Shown one piece after another: positions 63,354 through 64,000 of a DNA stretch of 64,000 nt (position 1 is the first letter of the stretch; every line of letters begins with the position of its first letter). The notes beneath the pieces are model-generated. The model did no database searches, was not told the origin of the DNA, and worked only from the letters and a program-made list of their open reading frames with translations. The stretch comes from Gymnodinialimonas ceratoperidinii. Lineage in GTDB: Bacteria; Pseudomonadota; Alphaproteobacteria; Rhodobacterales; Rhodobacteraceae. The DNA is taken from the NCBI RefSeq assembly GCF_019297855.1, contig NZ_CP079194.1:2963501-3027500 (forward strand), read 5' to 3'. The position numbers and the translations under genes are program-made.

Positions 63354-64000
63354 CTAGCCGTTCAGCGTAACGCCCCGGCGGCCCGCCAAATCCGTGAAGA
63401 ACTGCCACGCCACCCGGCCGGACCGGGAGCCGCGCGTCGCCTGCCACTCAATGGCTTCCGCCCGCAGTTCCGCGTCGGAAATCTCGACACCATGGGCGTC
63501 GCAGTAGCCCCGGATCATCGTCAGGTAGGCATCCTGGTCACAGCTGTGGAAGCCAAGCCAAAGCCCGAAACGGTCCGAGAGCGAAACCTTCTCTTCGACC
63601 GCTTCCGCCGGGTTGATCGCCGAGCCGCGCTCGTTCTCGATCATGTCGCGCGGCATCAGGTGGCGCCGGTTCGAGGTTGCGTAGAAGACCACGTTGTCTG
63701 GCCGTCCGGTCACGCCCCCGTCCAGTACCGCCTTCAGCGATTTGTAATGCTGATCGTCATGGCTGAACGACAGGTCATCGCAATAAAGGATCACCCGCGC
63801 GTCGACGCCGCGCAGCAGCGCCAGCAGGCGGCCGACAGAGGGCAGATCCTCGCGCTGGATCTCTACCAGCTTCAGACCCGGTTCATCCTTCGTGATCTCC
63901 GCGTGCACCGCCTTGACGAGAGAGGATTTACCCATCCCCCGCGCACCCCAGAGAAGCGCGTTGTTCGCAGGTAGTCCGCGCGCGAACTGGCGCGTGTTTG
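63354..64000 (-). CDS. DUF815 AAA+ ATPase (N-terminal part outside window)
   Basis: The visible frame is open to the window edge. P-loop GARGMGKSS, Walker B VILYCDDLSF, then sensor-like NVVFYATSNRRHLMP, and a C-terminal all-helical part. This is the DUF815 ATP-binding family, a stand-alone AAA+ with unknown substrate. About 215 residues visible of some 280; the start is upstream of base 64000. Confidence 0.9.
   Translation of the reverse strand, partial: NTRQFARGLPANNALLWGARGMGKSSLVKAVHAEITKDEPGLKLVEIQREDLPSVGRLLALLRGVDARVILYCDDLSFSHDDQHYKSLKAVLDGGVTGRPDNVVFYATSNRRHLMPRDMIENERGSAINPAEAVEEKVSLSDRFGLWLGFHSCDQDAYLTMIRGYCDAHGVEISDAELRAEAIEWQATRGSRSGRVAWQFFTDLAGRRGVTLNG

Overview
The window looks like the chromosome of a marine-type alphaproteobacterium of the Rhodobacterales (Roseobacter group). 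The support is high GC, dense overlapping gene pairs, an EcfG/NepR/PhyR stress-response locus, a lone ctaD, GatCA, an alphaproteobacterial-type RNase P RNA and the general gene content. No phage, IS element, CRISPR array or plasmid gene is visible, so this reads as core chromosome with one densely regulated stress island.

Region by region. 1-2933: the end of holB, then tatD, a PhnP-like metallo-hydrolase and an AEC permease, tightly packed. 3033-8398 (minus): a PotABCD-like ABC importer operon (ATPase, binding protein, DUF1330 protein, two permeases) whose permeases carry unusual insertions. 8680-14918: an MsbA-type exporter, a LysR regulator divergent from an acyl-CoA dehydrogenase, an AI-2E-type membrane protein and a YihY/BrkB protein. 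14999-26500: the general-stress-response island. It holds nepR (52 aa, easily missed), ecfG, a HisKA_2 sensor kinase and a phospholipase D in one overlapping operon, with phyR divergent. Around them lie a DUF3618/holin-III/nutrient-stress-like trio, a DUF2383 protein, Dps, an FNT-family channel, a Crp/Fnr regulator, a degenerate receiver protein and small DUF1328, single-TM and CsbD proteins. Nine GGAAC-N16/17-(C/G)GTT promoter matches occur in and next to this region, including a palindromic bidirectional one between phyR and nepR.

26689-28808: an EEP-fold nuclease/phosphatase overlapping a cardiolipin synthase, then tRNA-Leu(GAG). 29139-34843: a peptidoglycan-binding protein, lipB, an ExoD-like protein with a tenth stress-promoter-like site, ctaD and a DUF2244 protein. 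35040-41831: a tiny secreted protein, yqeY, carA, a GspE-N/MshEN-glycosyltransferase fusion, a GntR regulator, a pyrimidine nucleotidase and a UbiH-type hydroxylase. 41894-50431: a class V aminotransferase, two overlapping Lrp regulators divergent from ilvC, a CAP lipoprotein, 8-oxoguanine deaminase with an IMPase, a quinone oxidoreductase, and LysR divergent from a DUF1127 protein. 50575-64000: a YbhL-type Bax-inhibitor protein with leader hairpins, chrA, rpmG, a GNAT enzyme, gatCA, a lipoprotein with an amidase, rnpB, tadA, rluB, yciB, a DMT permease, ftsY, an AlkB-like membrane hydroxylase and the end of a DUF815 ATPase.

How the parts fit: the strongest theme is envelope and redox protection under EcfG control. 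PhyR would sequester NepR and free EcfG, which would then read the GGAAC/CGTT sites upstream of Dps, the FNT channel, small membrane proteins and the phospholipase operon. Two further genes, AI-2E and exoD, have the same motif exactly 8 nt upstream of their ATG, which predicts leaderless stress-induced mRNAs. All functional statements come from motif and family recognition by eye; no database search was run.
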